Translations under genes and position numbers: made by a program
The notes under the pieces: model-generated
What the model was told of the DNA's origin: nothing
What the model saw: the letters and a program-made list of their open reading frames with translations, nothing else
The model's database searches: none
In this document: positions 24,695 through 32,808 of the stretch, piece after piece
Layout of the letters: the number at the start of each line of letters is the position of its first letter
Position numbering within the stretch: the first letter of the stretch is position 1
Assembly (NCBI RefSeq): GCF_902497555.1
Contig: NZ_CABVGP010000001.1
Coordinates: 2,894,501-2,958,500 of the forward strand
Reading direction: 5' to 3'
DNA: 64,000 nt
DNA from: Amycolatopsis camponoti
GTDB lineage: Bacteria; Actinomycetota; Actinomycetes; Mycobacteriales; Pseudonocardiaceae

Positions 24695-27352
24695 ATGGTC
24701 TTGCGTACCCTCCTGCGGCTTGCCGCCGCCACCGCCCTGGCATCGGCCGGGCTGATCCCCGTCCCCGCGTCCGCGGCGCAGCTGGTCACCGATCCGGCGT
24801 CGCTGGTCAACCCGTTCATCGGCACCTCCAACGCCGCCGACGACTTCCCCGGCGCGGACGTCCCGTTCGGCATGGTCCAGTGGAGTCCGGACACGCCCAG
24901 CCGTCCTGATGGCGGCGGGTACGAGTACAAGGACTCGTCCATCACCGGCTTCAGCCTGACGCACCTGTCGGGCCCGGGCTGCGGCGCCGACGGCGACGTC
25001 CCGATCCTGCCGACGGTCGGCGCGGTGAACACCGGCGCGAGCGTCTCCTTCAGCCACAGCAACGAATCCGCGAGCCCCGGCGCCTACTCGGTGAACCTCG
25101 GCAACGGCGTGAACACCGAGCTGACCGCGGCGCTGCGGTCCGGGATCGGCCGGTTCACGTTCCCGTCGACGTCCCAGGCGAACCTGCAGTTCAAGCTCAA
25201 CGGCAGCCAGAACGGCACGTCGAACCAGACGTGGACGGTGGTCAGCCCGACCGAAGTGTCCGGTTCGGTCACGTCCGGGCACTTCTGCGGCGCCGGGTTC
25301 ACCTACACGCTCTACTTCGACGTCGTCTTCGACCGGCCGTTCAGCTCCAGCGGCACGGTCGCGGCCGCCGCGGTCACCCCGAAGGCGTCGCCGGGCAAGC
25401 TGCACGGCAGCGCCGCCGCCGCACCGGCCGTCGCGGACGCCGGCCCGGGCAGCGCGTACGTCCGGTTCGACACGACGTCCAACCCGACGGTGCAGGCCAA
25501 GGTCGGCATCTCCTACGTCTCGACGGCCAACGCGGTCGCGAACCGCGCGGCCGACATCCCGGCGTTCGACTTCGCCGCGACCAAGCAGGCCGCGCACGAC
25601 AGCTGGAACTCCCTGCTCGGCCGGATCCAGGTCGCCGGCGGCACCGCGGCGCAGCAGCGCGTCTTCTACACCGCGCTGTACCACTCGCTGTTGCACCCCA
25701 ACGTGTTCTCCGACCGCAACGGCCAGTACATCGGGTTCGACAACCAGGTGCACACCGTCGCGAGTGGACACTCGGCGCACTACGCCAACTTCTCCGGCTG
25801 GGACATCTACCGCACGCAGGCGCAGCTCTCCGCCCTGCTGGCGCCCGCGCAGACCAGTGACATCGCGCAGTCGATGATCGCCGACTACGCCCAGGGCGGC
25901 GGGCTGCCCAAGTGGTCGCAGAACAACGGCGAGACGTACGTGATGGTCGGCGACCCCGGCACGGCGATCCTCGCGAGCTACTACGCCTTCGGAGCGCGGA
26001 ACTTCGACACCGCGGCGGCGTTGCAGGCGATGCTGCACGAAGCGAGCGCGCTGAACAACGTCCGGCCGGGCCTCAACGCGACGAACGCCCCCGGGTACCT
26101 GCCGGCGAACGGCACCTACCAGTGCTGCAACTTCTACGGCCCGGTCTCGACGCAGCTGGAGTACGACACGGCGGACTTCGCGCTCTCGGCGTTCGCCGGG
26201 GCGCTGGGGGACACCGCGAACCAGGCGTTCTACGCCGGCCGCGCGCAGAACTGGAAGAACACCTTCGACACCGCCAGCGGGTTCATGCAGCCGAAGGACG
26301 CCAGTGGTGCCTGGACCGGCGGCTTCAACCCGGCGAGCGGCTCGAACTTCGTCGAGGGCACGTCGTGGCAGTACACCGGGATGGTGCCGTTCAACGTCGC
26401 GGGCCTCGCGGCGGCACGCGGCGGCAACGCGTCGCTGGTCAGCTACCTCGACAGCGTGCTGGCCGGGTTCCACGGCAGCGGCGGGTCGCAGGCCGACCTC
26501 GGCAACGAGCCGAGCCTGGAGCTGCCCTGGGAGTACGACTACGTCGGGCAGCCGTACAAGACGCAGAAGGTCGTCCGGCAGGTCCAGGACCAGATCTGGA
26601 CCGACGCGCCGGGCGGGCTGGCCGGCAACGACGACCTCGGCGCGATGAGCGCGTGGTACGTGTTCTCGGCGCTGGGCTTCTACCCGATGACGCCGGGAAC
26701 GGCGGACCTGGCGCTGGGCAGCCCGCTGTTCACGCAGGCGGTGGTGACGCTCCCGAGCGGTAACACGCTGACGGTGAACGCCCCGGCGGCGGCGGACAAC
26801 GCGCCGTACGTCCAGAGCGCGTCCTGGAACGGCGCGGCCTGGAACAACGCGTACGCACCCACCTCGGCGCTCACGTCGGGCGGGACTCTCGCGTTCGCAC
26901 TGGGGACGTCGGCGAACACGTCGTGGGCGGCGTCGAACCCGCCGCCGTCCTACGACGGGACGCTGCCGCACCTGGGCCCGCTGACGTCGGGGATCGCGGG
27001 CAAGTGCGCGGACGTGGCGCAGAGCGGCACCGCGAACGGGACGCACGCGCAGCTGTACACGTGCAACAGCACGGGGGCGCAGAAGTGGTTCGCGGGAGCG
27101 GACGGCACGTACCAGGCCCAGGGCGGCTGCCTCGACGTGAGCAACAGCGGCACGGCGAACGGCACGAAGGTCCAGCTCTGGCAGTGCAACGGATCCGGCG
27201 CCCAGACGTGGCAGGCGGGCACGGGCGGGGCGCTGGTGAACCCGCAGTCGGGCCGCTGCCTGGACGACCCGGGCAGCACGACGACGGACGGGACCCAGCT
27301 GCAGATCTACGACTGCAACCAGAGCGCGGCCCAGAAGTGGACCCACGGCTGA
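24695..27352 (+). CDS. Secreted GH92 alpha-mannosidase with C-terminal ricin-type lectin
   Basis: An 885-residue exported enzyme. A signal peptide (about 1-27, PASAAQ) precedes a GH92 catalytic region of roughly 700 residues: NPFIGTSNAADDFPGADVPFG (in two parts), TGFSLTHLSGPGC, FSGWDIYRTQAQL, GNEPSLELPWEYDY and GNDDLGAMSAWYVFSALGF. The last 130 residues form a ricin B/CBM13 lectin with three QxW-type repeats (AQKWFAG, AQTWQAG, AQKWTHG). GH92 enzymes are calcium-dependent exo-alpha-mannosidases, here suited to fungal or yeast mannan. ATG 24695 follows GAAGGA. A LacI-like site lies upstream and copy 2 of the palindromic repeat ends the gene. Confidence 0.9.
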   Translation: MVLRTLLRLAAATALASAGLIPVPASAAQLVTDPASLVNPFIGTSNAADDFPGADVPFGMVQWSPDTPSRPDGGGYEYKDSSITGFSLTHLSGPGCGADGDVPILPTVGAVNTGASVSFSHSNESASPGAYSVNLGNGVNTELTAALRSGIGRFTFPSTSQANLQFKLNGSQNGTSNQTWTVVSPTEVSGSVTSGHFCGAGFTYTLYFDVVFDRPFSSSGTVAAAAVTPKASPGKLHGSAAAAPAVADAGPGSAYVRFDTTSNPTVQAKVGISYVSTANAVANRAADIPAFDFAATKQAAHDSWNSLLGRIQVAGGTAAQQRVFYTALYHSLLHPNVFSDRNGQYIGFDNQVHTVASGHSAHYANFSGWDIYRTQAQLSALLAPAQTSDIAQSMIADYAQGGGLPKWSQNNGETYVMVGDPGTAILASYYAFGARNFDTAAALQAMLHEASALNNVRPGLNATNAPGYLPANGTYQCCNFYGPVSTQLEYDTADFALSAFAGALGDTANQAFYAGRAQNWKNTFDTASGFMQPKDASGAWTGGFNPASGSNFVEGTSWQYTGMVPFNVAGLAAARGGNASLVSYLDSVLAGFHGSGGSQADLGNEPSLELPWEYDYVGQPYKTQKVVRQVQDQIWTDAPGGLAGNDDLGAMSAWYVFSALGFYPMTPGTADLALGSPLFTQAVVTLPSGNTLTVNAPAAADNAPYVQSASWNGAAWNNAYAPTSALTSGGTLAFALGTSANTSWAASNPPPSYDGTLPHLGPLTSGIAGKCADVAQSGTANGTHAQLYTCNSTGAQKWFAGADGTYQAQGGCLDVSNSGTANGTKVQLWQCNGSGAQTWQAGTGGALVNPQSGRCLDDPGSTTTDGTQLQIYDCNQSAAQKWTHG

Positions 27353-27356
27353 CGCC

Positions 27357-27402
27357 GTCGTGAGTGAGAAACAGTGTTCTAACGCTGTTTCTCACTCACG
27401 AC
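27357..27402. repeat. Dispersed palindromic repeat, copy 2
   Basis: GTCGTGAGTGAGAAACAG (27357-27374) and CTGTTTCTCACTCACGAC (27385-27402) form a perfect 18-bp stem around TGTTCTAACG. It starts 5 bp after the GH92 stop. The outer 15 bases and the TGTTCTAAC loop match copy 1 at 23956, while the inner stem differs. Confidence 0.85.
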
Positions 27403-27417
27403 CCTTAAGCTGGCGCC

Positions 27418-27669
27418 ATGAGCGACTCGACCCCCGCGGAGCTGGCCAGCACCCTGCAGAGCCAGGCCAGGAGCGCCGCCACGGCGGCCCTGCGCGAAGG
27501 GCTGGAGGACATCGAAACCCGGCACGGTCAGCACGTCGCCGACGAGGTGGCCGCCCTGATCGACGTCGACGGGGTGTTCGACGGCCTCACCGAGCGCGCG
27601 GCCCCGGCGCGCCGGGGCGAGCGTGACGACGACGGGGCGTGGGAGTTCAAGCCGCTGACCGGGTACTGA
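27418..27669 (+). CDS. Small acidic hypothetical protein
   Basis: An 83-residue protein with an amphipathic helical first half (LASTLQSQARSAATAALREG), a DEVAALIDVDGVFDGL stretch and a charged C-terminus ending FKPLTGY. It has no signal peptide, membrane segment or recognised motif. It starts 15 bp after repeat copy 2. Codon bias and a plausible start support a real gene; the function is unknown. Confidence 0.6.
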   Translation: MSDSTPAELASTLQSQARSAATAALREGLEDIETRHGQHVADEVAALIDVDGVFDGLTERAAPARRGERDDDGAWEFKPLTGY

Positions 27670-27740
27670 CGGCGTCACGCGATCATCGACCGCGCGACGG
27701 GGCAGTCGGAGAGCGATCGCTGCCAAGCCAACCGGCGAAC

Positions 27741-28538
27741 TCAACCCGCCGGATAGGGCGGAAACTCCGGTGCGCGACGTTCGTTCCAGCTGGCCAGCCC
27801 CTCGGCCAGCTCAGGACGCCCGAAAGACTCGATCATCAACCCCGTGGCCTCACGCGCCGCCTCCTCCAGCGACAGCGAAGCCTCCCGGGTGAACTGCTCC
27901 TTCATCACCGCCATCGAACGAGGCGCGCTGTACGTCGCCAGCTCGGTCGCGTACGCGTGGGTCCGCAACGGCAGCTCCTCCGCCGGGACCACCTCCTGGA
28001 CCAGCCCGTAGTCGAAAGCCTGCTCCGCGGTGAACGTCCGCCCCGAAAGAAGCAGGTCGCGGGCCCGGCCCTCGCCCACCAGGGACGGCAGCAGCTTCGC
28101 GATCCCGTACTCCGCGATCAGTCCGCGGCGGGAGAACGCCGTCGTGAACTTCGCGCCCGCCGCGGCGAAGCGGACGTCCGCCGAGCACGCGATCACGAAC
28201 CCCAGCCCCGCGCAGCCGCCGTTGATCGCCGCCACCACCGGGATTCCCACCGTCGACGCCGCCAGGACGTCGCGGAAGTTCTCATGCCCGCCTCCGGAGG
28301 CCGGGGGAGCGGCCGCGATGCCGTCGAGCAGCCCCAGGTCGGCACCCGGGCAGAACGCCTTGCCCTCGCCCGTGACGACGACCGCCCGCACCGACGGGTC
28401 CGCGTCCGCCTCGCGCAGCAGCCCGCCGTAGCGGGCCTGCATCGGGACGTCCATCGCGTTGCTGCGGTCCGGTTTGTCGAACGTCAGCGTGGCGACCGGG
28501 CCGTCCGCCGCGTACCGCACACCATCCACAATGGACAC
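27741..28538 (-). CDS. Enoyl-CoA hydratase/isomerase
   Basis: A 265-residue crotonase-family protein. The oxyanion-hole segments are GKAFCPGADL and AAINGGCAGLGF; the second catalytic region (FSRRGLIAEYGI) has Glu at the usual acid position. It should hydrate or isomerise an enoyl-CoA. GTG 28538 is chosen because GGAGG stands five bases before it; the longer frame from ATG 28568 would start right at the operator. The shared operator lies 31 bp upstream, placing this gene in the same predicted regulon as the acyl-CoA operons. Confidence 0.88.
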   Translation of the reverse strand: MSIVDGVRYAADGPVATLTFDKPDRSNAMDVPMQARYGGLLREADADPSVRAVVVTGEGKAFCPGADLGLLDGIAAAPPASGGGHENFRDVLAASTVGIPVVAAINGGCAGLGFVIACSADVRFAAAGAKFTTAFSRRGLIAEYGIAKLLPSLVGEGRARDLLLSGRTFTAEQAFDYGLVQEVVPAEELPLRTHAYATELATYSAPRSMAVMKEQFTREASLSLEEAAREATGLMIESFGRPELAEGLASWNERRAPEFPPYPAG

Positions 28539-28568
28539 AGTTGCCTCCCGGGGCGAGTCGGTGACCAT

Positions 28569-28582
28569 ACTAAGCGGTCGCT
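28569..28582 (+). promoter_or_regulatory. Shared lipid-regulon operator, copy 2
   Basis: ACTAAGCGGTCGCT, 31 bp upstream of the enoyl-CoA hydratase start. Here the flanking bases also make the local palindrome AAGCGGTCGCTT one-half of the time symmetrical (AAGCG/CGCTT). Confidence 0.6.
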
Positions 28583-28595
28583 TGGGTTATTGCCA

Positions 28596-28612
28596 GTTCG
28601 AAATTATCGAAC
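28596..28612. promoter_or_regulatory. Palindrome before the GH2 gene
   Basis: GTTCGA-AATTA-TCGAAC, a perfect 6-5-6 inverted repeat in the AT-rich part of the divergent promoter region. It is a candidate operator for the GH2 gene 72 bp downstream; the binding protein is unknown. Confidence 0.4.
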
Positions 28613-28683
28613 CCTTTGGCTCGGGGGAAACCCTTGTGCGATAGTGCTTTCCGCCCGCGTCGCCGCCGGAAGGGACTGCTCCG

Positions 28684-31600
28684 ATGCCGCACACCCCGAG
28701 CAGACGCCAGGTCCTGGGCGGTTTCGGCGCCGCCGTCGTCACCTCCGCGCTCGCGCCGGCCGCGAAGGCCGCCGAGCCGGGTCTCGGCCGGGCCACCGAC
28801 CTGACCGACGGCTGGCGCTTCGTCCTCGCGAACCCCGACGGCGTCACCGCACCGGACGGCCCGTTCGCCGACCCCGCCTTCGACGACTCGAGCTGGCAAC
28901 TCGTCGACGTCCCCCACGACTGGAGCATCGAGCTCCCGCCCGTCGAAAGCGGCACCTACGGCAGCTCCGGCTTCTTCCGCGGCGGCCTCGGCTGGTACCG
29001 CAAGGCGTTCACCCTGCCGCCCTCGCTCGCCGGCAAGCGGGTCTCGGTCGAGTTCGACGGCGTCTACTCGGACGCGCACGTCCACCTGAACGGCGAGCTG
29101 CTCGGCAACCACCCGTACGCCTACACCGGCTTCGCCTTCGACCTCACCGGCCGCCTGCACACCGACGGCCGGACCCCGAACGTCCTCGCCGTGCGGGCGG
29201 TGAACCCGCTGCCCAGCAGCCGCTGGTACGCCGGCAGCGGCATCTACCGCAAGGTCCGGCTGGTCGTCACCGAGCCGGTGCACGTCGCCCGGCACGGCAC
29301 CTTCGTCACCACCCCCGACATCGCCGCCGGCCGCGGCACCGTCCGGGTGGCCACGGACGTCGTGAACGACTCCGGCGGGGCACTCGCGGCCGAGGTGCGC
29401 ACCGCCGTCACCGACCCCGCGGGCCGCGTGGTGGCGAAGGGCTCCGCGACCGTGCCGGTGCCCGCGGGTAAGACCGTCACGGCGGTCACCACGCAGACCG
29501 TCGCCGGTCCGAAGCCGTGGTCGGTCGAGGAGCCCCGGCTCTACCGCGTGCGCACCGACGTCGTCGTGGCCGGGCGGGTGCTCGACACGACGACCACCGC
29601 CTTCGGCTTGCGCCACACCGAGTTCCACCCGGACCACGGGTTCTCGCTCAACGGCGTGCCGATGAAGCTGCGCGGGGTCAACCTGCACGCGAGCCAGGGC
29701 GCGCTCGGCGCTGTGATCGACGCCGCCGCGCTGGAGCGGCAGCTGCGGCTGATGCTCGCGATGGGCGTCAACGCCCTGCGGACCGCGCACAACCCGCCCG
29801 CCCCGGAACTGGTCGCGGCCTGCGACCGGCTCGGGATCCTGATGATGGTCGAGGCGTTCGACTGCTGGCGGACCGGGAAGGTCGAGTTCGACTACCACCG
29901 CGACTTCGACGCGTGGAGCGCGCGCGACATCGCCGAAATGGTGCACGCGGCCAAGAACTCGCCGTCGGTCGTGCTGTGGTCGATCGGCAACGAGGTGCCG
30001 GACGCGTCCATGGCCGGTGGCCCGGCCATCGCGGCGGACCTCGTCGAGACGGTCCGCGGGATCGATCCGACCCGGCCCGTCATCATGGGCTCGGACCGCT
30101 ACCGGAGCGTGCCCGCGCCCGGTTCGCCCCAGGACCTGATCCTGCGGCAGCTCGACGGCCTCGGCGTCAACTACAACACCGCGCAGTCGATCGACGGGCT
30201 GCACGCGGCCTACCCGGACAAGTTCTTCTTCGAGTCCGAGTCGTCGTCGGAGACCTCGACGCGCGGGGCGTACCAGGACCCGGACCTGCTCAACACGGGG
30301 GAGAATCACACTCCGGGCAAGCGCGCGACCTCGTCGTACGACAACAACCTGGCCTCGTGGACGTTCAGCGGCGAGTACTCGCTGAAGAAGGACCGCGACC
30401 GGAAGTTCTGCCAGGGTCAGTTTCTCTGGGCCGGCCAGGACTACCTGGGCGAGCCGACGCCCTACGACGTCTTCCCGGTCAAGACGTCGTTCTTCGGCGC
30501 GGTCGACAGCGCGGGCCTGCCCAAAGACGCCTTCCACCTCTTCCGCAGCCAGTGGACCACCGCGCCGATGGTCCACCTGACGCCGATGGACTGGACGACC
30601 CACCGCCCCGGCGAGCCCGTCGCGGTGTGGGTCTACTCCACTGTGGACACCGTCGAGCTGGTCCTCAACGGACGGTCGCTCGGCGTCAAGAAGTTCGACC
30701 GGAAGACCACTGTGGACGGACGCTCGTACCTCGAGACGACCGAGCCCGTCGGCGACGACAAGAACGACCCCTCCGGCAGCTACACCAGCCCGAACGGCGG
30801 CGTCGGCAAGCTGCACCTGACGTGGACCGTGCCGTTCGAACCCGGCACGCTCACCGCGATCGCCCGCTCCGGCGGGCGCGAGGTGGCTCGCGACCGGCTC
30901 GTCACGGCCGGGCCGCCGCACGCCGTCACCCTCACCGCCGAGCCACGTGGCGACGGCGCGATGGCGTTCGTGACGGCGTCGGTCGTGGACTCCCGGGGTG
31001 TCGTCGTCCCCGGCGCGGAACCGGTGCTGCGGTTCGTCGTCCGCGGGCCGGGCCGCGTCGCCGGGGTGGACAACGGCAGGCAGGAGCTCGCGCAGAGCTA
31101 CCAGCAGCCGACGATCCCGGTGTTCCACGGCCAGGCCGTCGCCGTCATCGCCGCGACCGGCGGCCGGGGCGCGATCACCGTGACGGCGAGCGCACCGGGC
31201 CTGGCACCGGGGACGACCACACTGCCGGGGACGAACCTCGGACAACGCAACGGTCCCGGCGCGCGAGCCGTGGAGCAGCCGGAGGTTCCGATCGTCCTCG
31301 CCGCCGACGCGAGCTATTCGGGTGCCCCCGACACGGTGCCCGCCGCGATGCTGGACGGCGACCCGGCCACCGGCTGGTCGAACCACTACGTCAAGCAGGC
31401 GACGGCGGCGCTGAAAGCGGTGAGCCGGCCGCGGCCGGAGGACTGGGTGTCTCTCGTCTGGCCGCGGCCGCAGCACTTCGGCACGCTCACGGCGAACTTC
31501 GTCGTGGACGCGACGCTGGTGCTGCCGGAGACCACCGAAGTCGCGTACCGGACGGCTCGCGGCTTCGAACCGGTGCGCGGCTTGAAGATCGCGTGGGGGA

Positions 31601-31713
31601 CCGGGCCGAACGACCCGACGACGTTCTCGTTCGAGCCGGTCACCACCACGGAGGTCCGGATCACCCTGAAGACCCGGGGTTTCCTGCGGATCAGCGCACT
31701 GGTCGCCCGCTGA
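28684..31713 (+). CDS. Secreted GH2 beta-galactosidase-like enzyme
   Basis: A 1009-residue exported glycoside hydrolase. A twin-arginine signal (SRRQVLGGFGAAVV) leads into the GH2 sugar-binding domain (about 38-200: WQLVDVPHDWSIE, GLGWYRKAF), an Ig-like domain and a TIM barrel. The acid/base is Glu437 in SIGNEVPD; the nucleophile is probably Glu517 in FFFESES. Further Ig-like domains and a C-terminal discoidin-like domain (about 870-1009) follow. Substrate may be beta-galactoside or another beta-glycoside; relatives include beta-galactosidases and glucuronidases. It faces an enoyl-CoA hydratase gene across an intergenic region with its own palindrome at 28596. Confidence 0.88.
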   Translation: MPHTPSRRQVLGGFGAAVVTSALAPAAKAAEPGLGRATDLTDGWRFVLANPDGVTAPDGPFADPAFDDSSWQLVDVPHDWSIELPPVESGTYGSSGFFRGGLGWYRKAFTLPPSLAGKRVSVEFDGVYSDAHVHLNGELLGNHPYAYTGFAFDLTGRLHTDGRTPNVLAVRAVNPLPSSRWYAGSGIYRKVRLVVTEPVHVARHGTFVTTPDIAAGRGTVRVATDVVNDSGGALAAEVRTAVTDPAGRVVAKGSATVPVPAGKTVTAVTTQTVAGPKPWSVEEPRLYRVRTDVVVAGRVLDTTTTAFGLRHTEFHPDHGFSLNGVPMKLRGVNLHASQGALGAVIDAAALERQLRLMLAMGVNALRTAHNPPAPELVAACDRLGILMMVEAFDCWRTGKVEFDYHRDFDAWSARDIAEMVHAAKNSPSVVLWSIGNEVPDASMAGGPAIAADLVETVRGIDPTRPVIMGSDRYRSVPAPGSPQDLILRQLDGLGVNYNTAQSIDGLHAAYPDKFFFESESSSETSTRGAYQDPDLLNTGENHTPGKRATSSYDNNLASWTFSGEYSLKKDRDRKFCQGQFLWAGQDYLGEPTPYDVFPVKTSFFGAVDSAGLPKDAFHLFRSQWTTAPMVHLTPMDWTTHRPGEPVAVWVYSTVDTVELVLNGRSLGVKKFDRKTTVDGRSYLETTEPVGDDKNDPSGSYTSPNGGVGKLHLTWTVPFEPGTLTAIARSGGREVARDRLVTAGPPHAVTLTAEPRGDGAMAFVTASVVDSRGVVVPGAEPVLRFVVRGPGRVAGVDNGRQELAQSYQQPTIPVFHGQAVAVIAATGGRGAITVTASAPGLAPGTTTLPGTNLGQRNGPGARAVEQPEVPIVLAADASYSGAPDTVPAAMLDGDPATGWSNHYVKQATAALKAVSRPRPEDWVSLVWPRPQHFGTLTANFVVDATLVLPETTEVAYRTARGFEPVRGLKIAWGTGPNDPTTFSFEPVTTTEVRITLKTRGFLRISALVAR

Positions 31714-31716
31714 CCG

Positions 31717-32520
31717 TCACAAGCCGCAGGGAGCGAGGGCGTCGAGGCCCTGCGGCTTGTCGGCGGTGCGGCCGATCGCCGTGGCGATGCGGTTGATCGT
31801 CGCGACGCGCTTGTCCTCCAGCGGGCCGAGGATGGCGTTCTGGACGAAGTTCGCGCCACCCTCGCCGGCGCTGGTGACGAGCCGGTTGTTCGCTTCGGTG
31901 ATCTGCGTGTTCAGCAGGTCGAGGTTGCGCTGGACCTCGGCCTGGGCCGACGCCGGGATCGCGGGGAGCTGCGAGGCGACGTCGGGGCAGGAGATCTGCC
32001 CGGCGGTGCCACCCGTGTTCCCGGTGTTTCCCGTGCCTTGCGCCGGCGCGGTCGAGGCGGTGACCGTGCCGGTGTTCGCCTGCCCGCCGAGCGAGCACGC
32101 GGCGAGCCCGCCGAGGTTCTGCGGCTTCTCGCCCTGGCGGCCGATGGCGATGGCGATCCGGTCGATCGTGGACGCGCGTTTGTCCTTGAGCGGGCCGAGG
32201 ATGGCGTTCTGCACGAAGTTCGGGCCGCCCTGACCGGTCGTGCTGACCAGCCGGTTGTTGGCTTCGGTGATCTGCGTGTTCAGCAGGTCGAGGTTGCGCT
32301 GGACCTCGGCCTGGGCCTGAGCGGGAATCGCGGGGAGTCGCGAGGCGACGTCGGGGCAGGTGATCTGTCCGCTCGAAGCGGCGCCGGCCGCGTTGGCGGC
32401 GCCCGGGTCGCCGACGGTCGTCGCGATCACCAGCGCTCCGGCCGCGATCCCGAGGCCGAGGGCCGCCGTCGCGATCTTCGTCCGGCGCGAGAGACGGTGT
32501 CGTCCACCGGTAGCAGGCAT
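31717..32520 (-). CDS. Secreted protein with two near-identical Cys-paired repeats
   Basis: A 267-residue exported protein. A signal peptide (about 1-45) precedes two copies of a roughly 95-residue module. Each module opens QI(T/S)CPDVAS, contains QAEVQRNLDLLNTQITEANN and NFVQNAILGPL, and closes with a second Cys (ACSL or APCG), so each should hold one disulfide. A Gly/Thr/Asn linker (GTGNTGNTGGTAG) separates them. The DNA of the modules is also very similar, pointing to a recent duplication. The helical core resembles small haemophore or lipid-binding modules, but I cannot name a family. It ends 4 bp from the convergent GH2 stop. Confidence 0.8.
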   Translation of the reverse strand: MPATGGRHRLSRRTKIATAALGLGIAAGALVIATTVGDPGAANAAGAASSGQITCPDVASRLPAIPAQAQAEVQRNLDLLNTQITEANNRLVSTTGQGGPNFVQNAILGPLKDKRASTIDRIAIAIGRQGEKPQNLGGLAACSLGGQANTGTVTASTAPAQGTGNTGNTGGTAGQISCPDVASQLPAIPASAQAEVQRNLDLLNTQITEANNRLVTSAGEGGANFVQNAILGPLEDKRVATINRIATAIGRTADKPQGLDALAPCGL

Positions 32521-32775
32521 GAATCACTCCAAGTTAGCGTGAACATAGAGGGTCCACACGGGCAGCGCGCGGTTGTTCCGAATGGTGCGGCCGAGCCGGC
32601 CGCGGATGTCATCGTGGCGGCTCCACCAGGGATTTGTCCAGAGTGAAGCGAGAAAAGGAGAGAAGCTGAACCAATTCGAACCGGCGTCCGTATTCAGTGG
32701 TGAAACGCGGCTTCTGCATTTTCACGGCGGAGCCGGGTCTTGACGCGGACCGCCACGGCCTCCTAGCGTCGGCAT

Positions 32776-32789
32776 ACCGACCGGTCGGT
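32776..32789. promoter_or_regulatory. Shared lipid-regulon operator, copy 3 (perfect palindrome)
   Basis: ACCGACCGGTCGGT, a perfect 14-bp palindrome 19 bp before the acyl-CoA synthetase start and immediately upstream of its AAAGGAGGT ribosome site. Confidence 0.75.
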
Positions 32790-32808
32790 GTCCAAAGGAG
32801 GTCACTGG

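Noticed and set aside
24602..27346. 914-codon open frame on the minus strand
   Set aside because: It is antisense to the GH92 gene, with an Arg/Val/Gly-rich product and no domain; it exists because of GC-rich codon bias.
28539..28568. ATG 28568 as start of the enoyl-CoA hydratase
   Set aside because: It touches the operator, and a good ribosome site fits GTG 28538.
31820..32360. Direct DNA repeats resembling an array
   Set aside because: The repetition is the duplicated protein module; there are only two units and no spacers, so it is not CRISPR.
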